64,000 nucleotides of DNA from Bemisia tabaci (Eukaryota; Arthropoda; Insecta; Hemiptera; Aleyrodidae). Positions 1 through 9,862 of this stretch are shown in pieces (the first letter of the stretch is position 1; every line of letters begins with the position of its first letter). The position numbers were made by a program, and so were the translations under genes. The stretch is from assembly GCF_918797505.1 (NCBI RefSeq), contig NC_092793.1:43388243-43452242 (forward strand), written 5' to 3'. The notes under the pieces were generated by a model, which was not told where the DNA came from, ran no database searches, and worked only from the letters and a program-made list of their open reading frames with translations.

Positions 1-199
1 GTTTGGTTTCCTTCGCTTCCTAAAACCAGCCATACGAATTCTATTGTTTCTGTAGCCGATTGTAAGAATTTCTATGGAATTTTGAAACTCAGGCTCCTAT
101 TGCCAATTTCAGCAAGGTATCTGGGCTCAGCCCTAAGATTCCTCCTAGAGTAACTATATGAGATCCTTGCCTCATACTCAGCAATACGTCTATGTAATT

Positions 200-429
200 G
201 AAGAGCTTTCCGGGAAAAGGGCACATAGCAAAAAATGGCCTTTGAGAAAAATGCATTTGAAGTTTCCATCATTAAATTATGGCTACCGACTGTTACTTAC
301 GTTCGAGATCGGGAGTTTAAGCTGCGATGTAAGTTATCATCAGTGACCGGAAAGTAATGATGGAAACTTACGATGCATTTTTCTCATACGCAATTTTTTG
401 CGATGTGCCCTTTTTCCAGAAAGCTTCTC
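200..429. mobile_element. Small foldback element (~230 bp)
   Basis: The left arm (200-276) is the imperfect reverse complement of the right arm (357-429). The arms pair through the shared blocks GGGCACAT, AAAAATGCATTT and GTTTCCATCATT. The short loop (277-356) has no coding potential. I see no clear target duplication. It is probably a MITE or foldback relic; the family is not recognised. Bases 1-199 and 430-980 show no gene or repeat I can identify. Confidence 0.65.
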
Positions 430-979
430 ACTTGTTAAGTTAACGTTCCTGCTGTTAAGTAGGATGAGGCGTGCGAAAACCGAACACTATCTGCATACGA
501 AATTGCTACAAATCGTATACTAGAATTAATTTTCATTGTGTTCAGTAATTTGTTCGTGTTTGACACTGAGACTGAAATTAATTTATTCATCCTCACAAAA
601 TAATTGCAATAAATTTCGGTCATGTAGATTTAACAGTACCATGAATGCGTAAAGTGTTTTTCAAGGACAGTTTTGAATTAAATTTCATGGTAGACTCAGT
701 GAGATATTCTAATCAATCAAAACTGCACACAATTTGTCCTACCGGATATATACAAAATATTCACCCTATTTTCCAGACGGAACACGAACGAATAAGATTT
801 GTATTCAGAATAGTGTATTTTGTCCTTCCATCGAGAAAAGCATCTTCTTGGGAAAAATCGGGAAATACGTTCTTAAGCATGTCCTAGATGTACTACAGAC
901 CGCTACCGCTAACACTCCGATGTACTAGAGGACTACATCTGGAATCAACGGAGTACAACACATACATGAAAATTCATCA

Positions 980-1345
980 TTGCATGAAAGGTAACTTCTT
1001 TAACGTTCTCACTATCTGAGCGGCAGCCATGTTGGTCACCATTTTGGTTCTTAGAGAACTTTTATGGGTCTGTTTGGGTATTTGGACCTCATTTGTGGAA
1101 TTTACGACCCAAAAAAACCCATGCAGGGACACCTCACTCGACGATACGAGCCTCAACAAAATATTTTACCCCGCAACGGCAGTCATTTGGCCGTCATATT
1201 GAAATTTTGGGGCTTCAATAAACCTGTAGCAAAATTCTGACCTCATCGGCGAAATCTACGACCCAAAAAACCCTATGAAAGATATCCTACTCGGCCTTCT
1301 ACGCAACTCTCGGAGATTTGACCCTATCGTGGAAATTTTGGCGCC
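980..1345. repeat. Diverged tandem repeat, period about 156 bp
   Basis: Two diverged units align: 'gacctcat..tacgacccaaaaaa' occurs near 1085 and again near 1241, followed in both by 'accctatga/catgca' and a 'ctcg' block. The units share spacing and order but have many substitutions. No coding signal is seen. It abuts the nested foldback that begins at 1353. Confidence 0.5.
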
Positions 1346-1352
1346 TTTTGGA

Positions 1353-2718
1353 GCCTTTTTATTTGACTCAGCTAAATTGAAGAATCACTGATGTGTCCGC
1401 AAAAATGCGTAAAAAACATAGGTCACTGAAATTAATGCTTCATAGAGATATCTGAGGATCTATGTCAAAACCCTCTTACCTATTCTACTCTGCGTAAAAA
1501 TTAAAAACGCTATTTTCAACCATGATTTTTGTTTTTTTAAATCTTCATTAATTTTCTCTTAAAACAATTTTCAATATCTAGGTATTCTGGAGTCCTTTTC
1601 GTGACGATCAGTTCATTATGCAGTGGTATATGATACAATGTTATGATAGCTTGCATTTACATGCATATGAAACTGCAGCATCATAAGTTGAGATTAAAAA
1701 TATTATACAATAAATAAGTTTTGAGAGAAAGCAAAGGAAGAATGATACGCTCGAAAAATACGCTGCAAGCAATCTTCCAGCATGCAGAGGGGACAAATAC
1801 TAATGATTACAGTAAGAGCATTTTGCGGACACGTCAGTGACTCTTCAAAATTTAGCTGAGTCAAATAAAAAGCATGAAAACAAAAATACTTAATAGGCTG
1901 GCTAAAGTCCAGTATTTTTCTTGAGAATAGTCTCCTCCTTCAATGAGTGATGTAACAATTGCGACATTTTTGTATGAAAAGCCCTTGTAGAAGCCTTTTT
2001 ATTTGACTCAGCTAAATTTTGAAGAGTCACGGACCGGTCAGTGACTCTTCAAAATTTAGCTGAGTCAAATAAAAAGGCTTCTACAAGGGCTTTTCATACA
2101 AAAATGTCGCAATTGTTACATCACTCATTGAAGGAGGAGACTATTCTCAAGAAAAATACTGGACTTTAGCCAGCCTATTAAGTATTTTTGTTTTCATGCT
2201 TTTTATTTGACTCAGCTAAATTTTGAAGAGTCACTGACGTGTCCGCAAAAATGCTCTTACTGTAATCATTAGTATTTGTCCCCTCTGCATGCTGGAAGAT
2301 TGCTTGCAGCGTATTTTTCGAGCGTATCATTCTTCCTTTGCTTTCTCTCAAAACTTATTTATTGTATAATATTTTTAATCTCAACTTATGATGCTGCAGT
2401 TTCATATGCATGTAAATGCAAGCTATCATAACATTGTATCATATACCACTGCATAATGAACTGATCGTCACGAAAAGGACTCCAGAATACCTAGATATTG
2501 AAAATTGTTTTAAGAGAAAATTAATGAAGATTTAAAAAAACAAAAATCATGGTTGAAAATAGCGTTTTTAATTTTTACGCAGAGTAGAATAGGTAAGAGG
2601 GTTTTGACATAGATCCTCAGATATCTCTATGAAGCATTAATTTCAGTGACCTATGTTTTTTACGCATTTTTGCGGACACATCAGTGATTCTTCAATTTAG
2701 CTGAGTCAAATAAAAAGG
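1353..2718. mobile_element. Nested palindrome made of two inverted MITE copies
   Basis: A palindrome of about 1.37 kb is centred near 2035, at an ACCGGT core, and its arms are nearly identical. Each arm contains a complete ~520-bp element (1353-1877 and 2196-2718). Each element is bounded by its own inverted termini, TTTTTATTTGACTCAGC followed by TAAATTTTGAAGAGTCA. A further copy of the terminus flanks the centre (about 1994-2077). The termini therefore occur six times in alternating orientation. No transposase frame is present, so this is non-autonomous. The superfamily is not assigned because I cannot define a clean target duplication. Confidence 0.75.
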
Positions 2719-3495
2719 CTTCTACAAGGGCTTTTCATACAACAATGTCGCAATTGTTGCATCACTCATTGAAGGAGGAGACTATTCTCAAGAAAAATAC
2801 TGGACTTTAGCCAGCCGATTGAGTATTTTTGTTTTCATGCTCTTTTAAAAGCATTTGTAGGACCTGAATCGAAAAATATTGGACTTTGTGCGATAAAATA
2901 TTTCATATTATTTTGGAGCACATAGAAGGCTCAGATCAATCCATATTTTTTTTTACTTTAGATAAAAATGCAAATAGGTGAGGAAGGAGGCTGCCCTGGA
3001 AGGGCTAAACATACTTACACGTCATGACTGTTGCATCACTCCTAAATGAAGGGGCCTACATTTCTTTTTAGAAGTATAATGCCTACTTGAAGATACATGC
3101 AGCTTAGCAAGGGAATTTACTGAGTCTCTGAGAAATCTTTTCTGCGAATGCACAAGTCATGATTATTGAATTAGTTGCGTAGCTCTAAATTTTAAAGAAA
3201 AAAATATTTGACTTCGTGCGATAAAATATTTCATATTGTTTTAGAGCACATATAAGGCTCAGATCAGTCCATACTTTTCTTTTTAATTTTATGAAGATTC
3301 TGAATAAAAAATGCAAAAGTTAAATAAAGAAAGAGGACGTTATGTGCTCCTTCAAGGACTTTCCATGCACGAATGTAGCGTTTGTTGCAAAGAGCGAACC
3401 GCTTGGGCTCCTACAATAGAGGTTCACATACACACATGCAGTGAATGTTGTATCACTCGTTTATGAAGGGGCCCACATTCGATTTTCAGTAAGGT
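2078..3495. repeat. Degenerate repeat array flanking the palindrome
   Basis: The segment 2065-2195 recurs almost exactly at 2712-2840 (part of the palindrome edge). More diverged blocks then follow. 'gataaaatatttcatatt' with flanks occurs at about 2881 and 3221 (spacing ~340 bp). The block 'gttgcatcactc...gaagggg' recurs near 2755, 3030 and 3445. No coding signal. It looks like an old satellite-like or transposon-internal array. 3500-3780 contains nothing I recognise. Confidence 0.55.
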
Positions 3496-3779
3496 ATAGT
3501 TTTTAATTTTCTTTTAGGAGTAATAAGAAAATTTGGTTCAACAAGTTTAAGACTTTGGCCGGATTCTTTACCCCTTAGAATCTGAAAGTTTTTTGGGGTT
3601 TTTTGTAGTTTCTTAAATAGTTCGGCATTGAGCTAAACCTGGTTACTATCGCAAAGCTGAAGCATCGGCAGCAAAAATCGGGGTTTCTAGCCAGGGGACA
3701 GTCGACAAGAGCCCCCTAAAAGAGATTATTTACGGAAATAATTACGAAGTAAAACCACCAAAAATGAGGTCCGCGAGAC

Positions 3780-3895
3780 TTATGAATGCATTGTTATCAT
3801 TAATTCCGTGTAGATTTGTTTGCTTTTTTTGGGATTGATCCTGCTACCTACCTAGCAGAAGACAAGAATCCTACCTACTGAGCTATGCCGAGAAC
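3780..3895 (-). mobile_element. tRNA-like head, probable old SINE
   Basis: On the minus strand there is an internal Pol III A box TAGCTCAGTAG (3875-3885) that fits TRGYNNARNNG exactly. It is followed 34 bases downstream by a B box GATCAATCC (3832-3840) that fits GWTCRANNC exactly. The region does not close into a convincing cloverleaf with an acceptor stem, so a SINE head or tRNA pseudogene is more likely than a functional tRNA. No A-rich tail can be assigned with confidence. Confidence 0.5.
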
Positions 3896-3903
3896 TTGAT
3901 CGA

Positions 3904-3922
3904 GGGGGGGGGGGGGGGGGGG
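3904..3922 (+). repeat. Homopolymer run of 19 G
   Basis: An uninterrupted G tract directly beside the tRNA-like head. Similar runs occur at 29160-29178 and 36592-36609, and a C run at 36471-36487. 3923-4285 shows no recognisable feature. Confidence 0.9.
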
Positions 3923-4285
3923 TCGAAAACCCCGCATTTAACTTCCAATTGAACGGGCAGCCAGGATATCTCGACCAATTAACATAGATTTGTTCCATTT
4001 TTATTTTAATGCATTGTTTTACGTCATTTTATTTTTTCACTTCATTGGTGGAATGGAAATCGGGAGGAAAACCTTAAGGAAAATCGGTTACACGCGTTTC
4101 AATGGGAGAACAGATTGGAGCGTACCATACAAGTAGGTAAAAGAAACATGACACCTTTTTTCAGGGAAATAAATCTGTAAAAACAAAACGAAATAACTAT
4201 TTAGAACTTTTCGGCATCTGAACAATTTATTTAGACGTTGCTGTATTTATAGAGAAACCTAACCGACCAATTTTTTTTTAAAATC

Positions 4286-4786
4286 ATGCCTGAAAGTGAA
4301 AAAAAATGCGGGTCTTTGCTAGCAATGTTACAACTCTTTGCTCACGTTTTATTCGTTAATTTGAAACTGTTGATAGGAAGCTTATCTTGGACTTTTTTAA
4401 AACATATTTTGGCTCATTCAACAATACTTTTAGAAATTTTACAAACGGATATTTTGGCTGGTATTCTCGTAAAAGATATTGAAGGTTTTGAAACGTGGTG
4501 AATGTTCATTGTAGCAAGACACAACACACACATTCGCGAATTATCATCGGATACTTACGACGAGACTACCGATGGACACGACGGAATTTTGGAGGCGATT
4601 TCGCTGCTTAGTCGCCGGGCACGGCCGGCGGAGCGGAAACTCAAGCTTCAGTTCCGGTGGCCGACTTTGCCGCGCGGCCAAATCGTGAGCGATTTCTTCG
4701 CCGCGGCAAAAAAGCCCGTTTCGTCGCCTGTGGTTCCGCTGAGAAGTGTTTCTCCACTGGCGAACAAATACGAATGTGGTTGCTAA
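4286..4786 (+). other. GC-rich open frame with one in-frame TGA, unrecognised
   Basis: A frame opens at an ATG (4286), runs 71 codons to TGA (4499-4501), then continues in the same frame from the adjacent ATG (4502) for 94 codons to TAA. The first half is hydrophobic (many Leu/Ile/Phe). The second half (about 4560-4760) is strikingly GC-richer than its surroundings and rich in Arg, Pro and Ala. A polypyrimidine tract plus AG at about 4840-4851 could be a splice acceptor for a further open stretch (4858-5097). I recognise no domain. It could be a decayed exon, an old insertion, or chance. No function is proposed. Confidence 0.2.
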
Positions 4787-5652
4787 AAAAGAAAGTACAG
4801 ATGCGCTCAGCTTTATTTTATAGTGGGAATTAGTGTTTATTTCTTTTCAGCAAAAATATGAGGGCAGATAATAAAAGAAGAACATTGATTTTATTACTGA
4901 AAAATTCCCTTAAACGGAAAATACTGTTGATGCTTCTCTCCTTAGAAAACATTCAAAAAGGCAGGAAACCTATCAAACCCCTGTTTAAAGCACGCATGAT
5001 CGAGTGTACGTTTGATATTCTCGTTCATCGTCGTCTAAATGCAGATGATGCCATCTGTCAAGAGTATTACTGCCCACGAGGTCTTGACAGGGACTGACCT
5101 GGGACTGACGGAAATCGACTTTGCTGCTGGCTTCACTCGACGCCTCGCTCGCTTGGGTCGTCGGTCGCAGCAGCATTATTACGCGGCGGCATTCCGCGTC
5201 TTAATTGCCGTAACTTTTCCTATCCTGCCTGGCGCATTTTCAATTGATCCCATTCTGCACGAATCACAAAGGGCAATCCATCGACTCACAGTGCGGCATC
5301 CTGATGGACGAAACACACTTAACTATAAATATTAAAGATAGTAGCACCAACATAGGAAAACCCTTTGGCACTATCAAAGTTGTCCACAAAAGGGCGCACT
5401 GTGCGACTGGTCAAAATCTTAAGTTGTCCTAGAACCTCAAATCGTCAAAATCGATGAGGTCGCTCCGACTTTTTTCTTATTTTTCCTTTCTTTGTTGTAG
5501 TAAAAATTCATAAGTAACTTGAATTAGTCGTTCAAATTTTCATATCCTAAAAAAGCCGGATCGTAACATTATTTGATGATGCTTTGAGGTTATGTTTTGC
5601 TGTTGGTATCATCTATTCGTCTTCTTTGCCAATTTTCTAAACCTTTTACTCA

Positions 5653-6345
5653 ATGGGAACTCTGAATCAATTCATAATTATGGAATCTGAATTCGATCTC
5701 AAAGTGGGGACTCACAGTGAAACTCGTTTACCCAAAAGGGTTTTAGAGGATGTTAATTTTCGCAGGGCTACTCGGTTGCTTGCCGGTGGTCCCTTTAAAA
5801 GTTCCTCTTCCCGCTCTTCTTCTATTCACTCGTCTAGAAACTTGTTCGCCACTCCTCCCGAAACCACGAAGAAATGGTAAATAAAATTGAAAGGATTGTA
5901 AAATCATTACGGGAGGTAACAATCGATAATGTGGGCGACTTTGATTGGTCCATTAAAAGGTTAAACAATTCCGTGATGAGTTTGATCTGATTTAAGACTC
6001 TTTTAAGTCAAGACTTTATTGTCATGAACTCGGATGATCTGGAGGAAGAAGCAATATGACAGGGAAAGTTATAGGACTTAGTTGAGAAACTTTATTTACC
6101 TGCGAAGCATGCAGCAGCTTCTGTTGTCAGTTCTTCAAGAAATTCTCTGAGACCTTCAGTAAATCTGCGTTCTCATCTTTAATTACCAAAAATCAAATTA
6201 CCAAAATTCGACGGTACAAGTCTAGCAGATTGGCCTGTTTTTCGTGGTCTATTTGAGAATAAACAATCCATAATGCCACTGAGTTGACAAAACAGGAGAA
6301 ACTTCATTATCTCTTAGCTCAATTGAGGACACCGCACCAAGAACA
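5653..6345 (+). pseudogene. gag: Decayed BEL/Pao retrotransposon gag fragment
   Basis: Gag packages the retrotransposon RNA in cytoplasmic particles. The clearest homology is at 6183-6335. The frame reads LPKIKLPKFDG, then a W-P-V-F-R-G-L-F-E-N segment, then after a frameshift KQEKLHYLLAQL. This is the conserved LPKxxLPxFDG...F..LFE...KxxYL pattern of the DUF1759 region of BEL/Pao gag. It is broken by several in-frame stops (for example just before LPKIK and after the MPLS stretch) and at least one frameshift. Upstream open pieces (5653-5880 and about 5880-5990) may be the more diverged N-terminal part, but that is inference. No protease, RT, integrase or LTRs are seen nearby. The gene is dead. 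Confidence 0.6.
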
Positions 6346-6600
6346 GCCTATAACTGGAAACCGCCTTTTGAGAAAGACGCATTTAAAGTTTTGTTTTTGA
6401 TGTACTGCGCTGACTTTTCTATGCAGGTACCCTGTTTTAGTGTTTTCGGGTGACCTAACCCTTCTATTGAGGGATGCCGGGTAGATTTTGCGATACATTT
6501 TGGGTTTACACTCTAATATATTTAAATTAAAAAAGCGGTTTATAGGCCATTATTACGCCTAATAGTCATTTTGGTGGCAATATGAAGTATAAATCATTTT
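6346..6600 (+). repeat. Dispersed repeat R1, copy 1
   Basis: This segment aligns with 19370-19640 in the same orientation. Shared blocks include 'aaccgc..tt', 'catttaaa', 'gatgtact', 'ctatgcagg', 'gggtgacctaacc/gggcgacctgacc' and 'tagtcattttggt'. Copies are diverged, roughly 70-75% by eye. No coding frame. Probably an internal part of an old retrotransposon, since copy 1 follows directly on the gag relic. Confidence 0.55.
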
Positions 6601-6689
6601 AATCACGCATGATTAACGCAAAATGAATGAATATCGATAGTGAATGAGGAAAGGAGTAACCAATACCTTATAGGCCCGTTTATAGGTCG

Positions 6690-7600
6690 TTCTTGCACCC
6701 ATCGATCCAGAGGCCTGACTTAACTCGGAAAAAAAGGTTTTTCGACCTCGATCCGTTACCTACTAGTCCAGGCAACCGGTAAGTCTACCTGGAATTTTGG
6801 GTATTCAGCGATTTTTTTGGCTTACTTTATGTTTTTTGGGTCGCAGAATCCGAATCTGAAGTTTCCTACCGCGTATCTGGTGAGCATTTTCCGCCATTTA
6901 GAGAAAATGGCCTAAAAAGGCCTTTTTTGCGGTTTTTTTATATAGCGGCTACGCATGAGAAAAAGTCCCAGATTTAGCTAATGTTTTAAATAGCCGACAA
7001 AATTTGGAAGAAAATGGTATATAAATAGGCTAGGTTTGCTCAAAAATTGAGGAACCTCGGATCTCGGAACTTTGGAACGCTTCGGAACTTGGCTGACCGC
7101 GGCGAGCCGGATCGCGCGTTGACGGGTGCGCCGCGAAAACGTGAATGGGCGCGATGTTCACGATGCTGTATCTTCCTCAATTTTTAAGCAAACCTAGCAT
7201 ATGTACACACCATTTTCTTCCAAATTATGTCAGCTATTCAAAACATTAGCTAAATCCGGGACTTTTTCTCATGCGTAGCCGCTTTATAAAAAAAACCGCA
7301 AAAGAAGACCTTTTGAGGCCATTTTTTCAAAATGGCGGAAAATGCTCACCAGATACGCGGTAGGAAACTTCAGATTCGGATTCAGCGACCCAAAAAACAT
7401 TAAGTAAGCCAAAAAAATCGCTGTGTACCCGAAATTCCAGGTAGCCTCATTTATAGCTACCAGGCGCCTGGACTATATCTATATTCTATCGCTACCACAG
7501 TATAGTCTAGGGTACGTAGAATACGAAAAGCAGACGGGCGTAATAACGACCTATACGCCTATAGGCTGTTCTAGGTGCGGTGTCCTCAATTTTCTGCGAG
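6690..7600 (+). repeat. Dispersed repeat R2, copy 1, split by a foldback insertion
   Basis: 6700-6764 plus 7476-7600 together align with the uninterrupted segment 20825-21030. Before the break both read 'gaggcctgactt/gagacctgact', 'aactcggaaaaaa' and 'ccgttacctact/ccgttacctat'. After it both read 'cgctaccacag/cgataccacag', 'gggtacg.agaat', 'ggtgc..ggtcctcaatt'. The copy at 20.8 kb therefore serves as the empty site for the element at 6766-7473. Confidence 0.65.
6766..7473. mobile_element. Foldback element with TA target duplication
   Basis: The termini are GTCCAGGC (6766) and GCCTGGAC (ending 7473), each flanked by TA (6764-6765 and 7474-7475). The arms 6791-7053 and 7173-7443 are close reverse complements. 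They hold the palindromic blocks GCTCACCAGATACGCGGTAG and CTCATGCGTAGCCGC. The ~120-bp GC-rich loop (7054-7172) has no frame. A TA duplication fits Tc1/mariner-type integration, but no transposase is present. The related segment at 20.8 kb lacks this insertion. Confidence 0.75.
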
Positions 7601-7670
7601 ATGTATTTAATCATGTTCAAAATTTGGAATTTACCGACGAAAATTGTAACGTCGCTTGGAAATTGTTATA

Positions 7671-8278
7671 CAGGGTGTCCCAAAAGTCCCTTCCACCCCC
7701 ACTAAAATTTTACCTAATTAATATTTTGAAACGAAACTTTGGGGATGTTTATCCATCAATGTTAGCTACTTTTGGGGCGCTCCAAAATTTTCGTCCCCCC
7801 CCCCCTCCCATAGGGAGGGACTGCGGACCCCAACTTTTTTTTTTCCAAATAGCCACCCCTATCTTGTGATACCTCATTCGAAAAAGCATAAAAAACTAAG
7901 AATTTTGGCGCAAACCGCAGATCAATATCTTAATTTTTGACAGAGTTATGATAGGTCAAAGGTCCTTTTTTCAAAAAATCATAACTCCGGTTCAAATTAT
8001 CGTAATGAAAAAAATAAAACGGGAAAATTTACCAAATTGGGTTCGCTTTTAAGTAAAAATTGCAGAATTCACTTCGAACTGATTTTGACGGGGAGGGGGG
8101 GGGGGGAGGGTTCGGACCCCCAAATACGTCAATTCGCAGGTCATTCAATTTTCCCGCGAAATAAGCCAATTTCCCCCAGATTTGCCTCCCTATTATCTTA
8201 GTAAGGTCAAAATCAGTTTGACATTACGTTGGCAAGTCCCCGAATTTCGGGAAAAGTTTAAAAAAAACGAAATTTAAA
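7671..8278 (+). mobile_element. CAGGGTGTCC-ended repeat element, copy 1
   Basis: It starts CAGGGTGTCCCAAAAGTCC and is the reverse complement of 36044-36632 over its whole length. Shared internal blocks include 'atgataggtcaaaggtc', 'ataactccggttcaa', 'gggaaaatttaccaaattgg' and 'caaatacgtca'. G/C homopolymer runs sit at the matching positions (7795-7805 and 8093-8106). The open frame at 7423-7869 crosses its boundary and is not a gene. The right boundary is set only by the end of similarity. Confidence 0.65.
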
Positions 8279-8456
8279 CAGTCAAAGGACCCCGCACACC
8301 TCTTATGGGAAGCTGCACCACGACCGATTGCCTTCTGACTTATGTACTTCGATTCTCCTCAAGATGCTGATCAAAAGTTATAATTGCGCCAACTTTCTAC
8401 GATGCACCGTTTTCGCAAAAAAGCTAAGTGAAGATTCAATTATTTGGCGACAAAAA
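8279..8456 (-). repeat. Dispersed repeat R5, copy 1
   Basis: 8285-8456 is the nearly identical reverse complement of 16133-16308, including 'cacctcttatgggaagctgc', 'gattgccttctgacttatg' and 'gatgcaccgttttcgc'. Identity is very high compared with other repeats here, so the duplication is recent. No frame. 8457-8990 has no recognisable feature. Confidence 0.75.
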
Positions 8457-8989
8457 GCCAGAAAGATTCCTCATTTCAGTACTCGAGTGAACAAATCAGG
8501 GGAACTCCCGCACCGACCGGGAGTCTTATCTCGGATTCCGCACGCCGCACTATGGTCCCAATCCACTCGGGAGCGCTCAAAAATCGATATTTATGAAATT
8601 GGACGACATTTTTTTTCGAGTTAAAAATTGATAAATATAGTATCTACGGGTCATAAACTACACGTACTATACCTCAAAAAAATTTCTAGTCACTTTGAAA
8701 GTGTCACAAACTGTGCGAATAGTCGGATATGTATTTTCTGACCCGTGAAGTGGCTATTTCTAACAAAGCGTTCGGAGCCTCTCCTGAATCATGAAATGGT
8801 CTCTCAGAATTCTTGCTTATACCATTTTGTAGAGGACTCTAAGAGGATTGTAACGCACTAATTACAGTTTTTCTCCGAGGCATTCTGATACACTCTACAC
8901 GAGGTAGAAGTTGGGTACCTATTTTTCATGAAAAAATGCCGATTTTTCCCACGTACTTTCATTTTAAAAAAAAGTCACCAAAGGTCACC

Positions 8990-9700
8990 TAATGAGACAC
9001 CTTTAGGGAGCTTCTACACATCCTTGGAAAGCTACAGTAGAAATATTTCGTGCTTTGGTTTGCTTTTTCTCGAGAAATCGAATTTATTAGGTCTCTAAGT
9101 CGGTGGCTAAGATAACGGTATTTAGCAAGTTTAGCCATCGATCAATCTGCAGTCGTCTTAAACTTTTTTGAGGAATGCGACACCTCCAAAAACGTGCTTA
9201 AGTAGTCTCTATAAATCCTTAAGAAGGATTTTAAACCAAAAATTGTTGGTTCTTCTTGCTTTTTGAACGAATTTTGAATCTTTTTCGTACCTGCGTGTTT
9301 CCTTCGAAATACTGTATTACAACCCTGGAAAGCCCCTCGAAAAATATTCTGAGACATTTGGCACCTCCAGAGACACTTTTAAGTAGTTTCTGCAGATCCT
9401 TAGGAAGGCAACCGAACCAAAAATAATTGCTTCCGCCTGCTTTTTCGACCAAATTTGAATTTTTTACGTGACTACGTGTTTGCCCCAGAAAAACTCAATT
9501 TTTTGCCCTGAAAAACAGCTGTAATTAATTGCAGCCTTAACACGTGCTAAGCAATTTTGCATCTACAGAGACGCCATTATGTAGCTTCTTCGAATCTTTT
9601 TGAGGTTGACCGTTTCGAAAAAAATTTGGTTCCCCCTACTTTTTGAGATTTTTTGAAAAGTTTTCCGTTCCGCAGTTTTATCTTGAAAAATGCTCTTTTC
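8990..9700. repeat. Diverged tandem array, period about 185-200 bp, four units
   Basis: Units begin near 8997, 9180, 9360 and 9560. Each contains in order '(c)acctccagagac', 'aagtagtttct...atcctta', 'aaccaaaaat.gttggttc' and 'ctgctttttgaacga'. Divergence is large, so the array is old. The minus-strand frames at 9142-9452 are shadows of the repeat. It is followed at 9773 by a short module shared with the end of the Helitron-like element at 25.2 kb. Confidence 0.65.
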
Positions 9701-9772
9701 CATCCTAGAAAGTACCTATTGATGTAAAATTCCTTACTCCCCGAATATTTATCCATTGTTGATAGAATCAAG

Positions 9773-9862
9773 AGTGGCAGTAGCCACCCCCGGTCGAGGA
9801 AAATGACGTCCTACTAAAGTCCCGATAACAAACGGGTGGCCGACACTCTTAGTCACAGGCAA
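9773..9862. repeat. Short inverted module 'GTAGCCACCCC ... GGGTGGC'
   Basis: The segment reads 'ggcagtagccacccccggtc' and then, after about 45 bases, 'aaacgggtggccgacactc'. The same pair of blocks brackets 25190-25303. Both copies lie at the right end of ~180-bp tandem repeats, so this is probably the terminal module of one family of elements. Confidence 0.5.

Noticed and set aside
7423..7869. 148-codon plus-strand frame
   Set aside because: It spans the right end of a foldback, repeat R2 and the start of the CAGGGTGTCC element, including a C run. Three unrelated repeats cannot form one protein.
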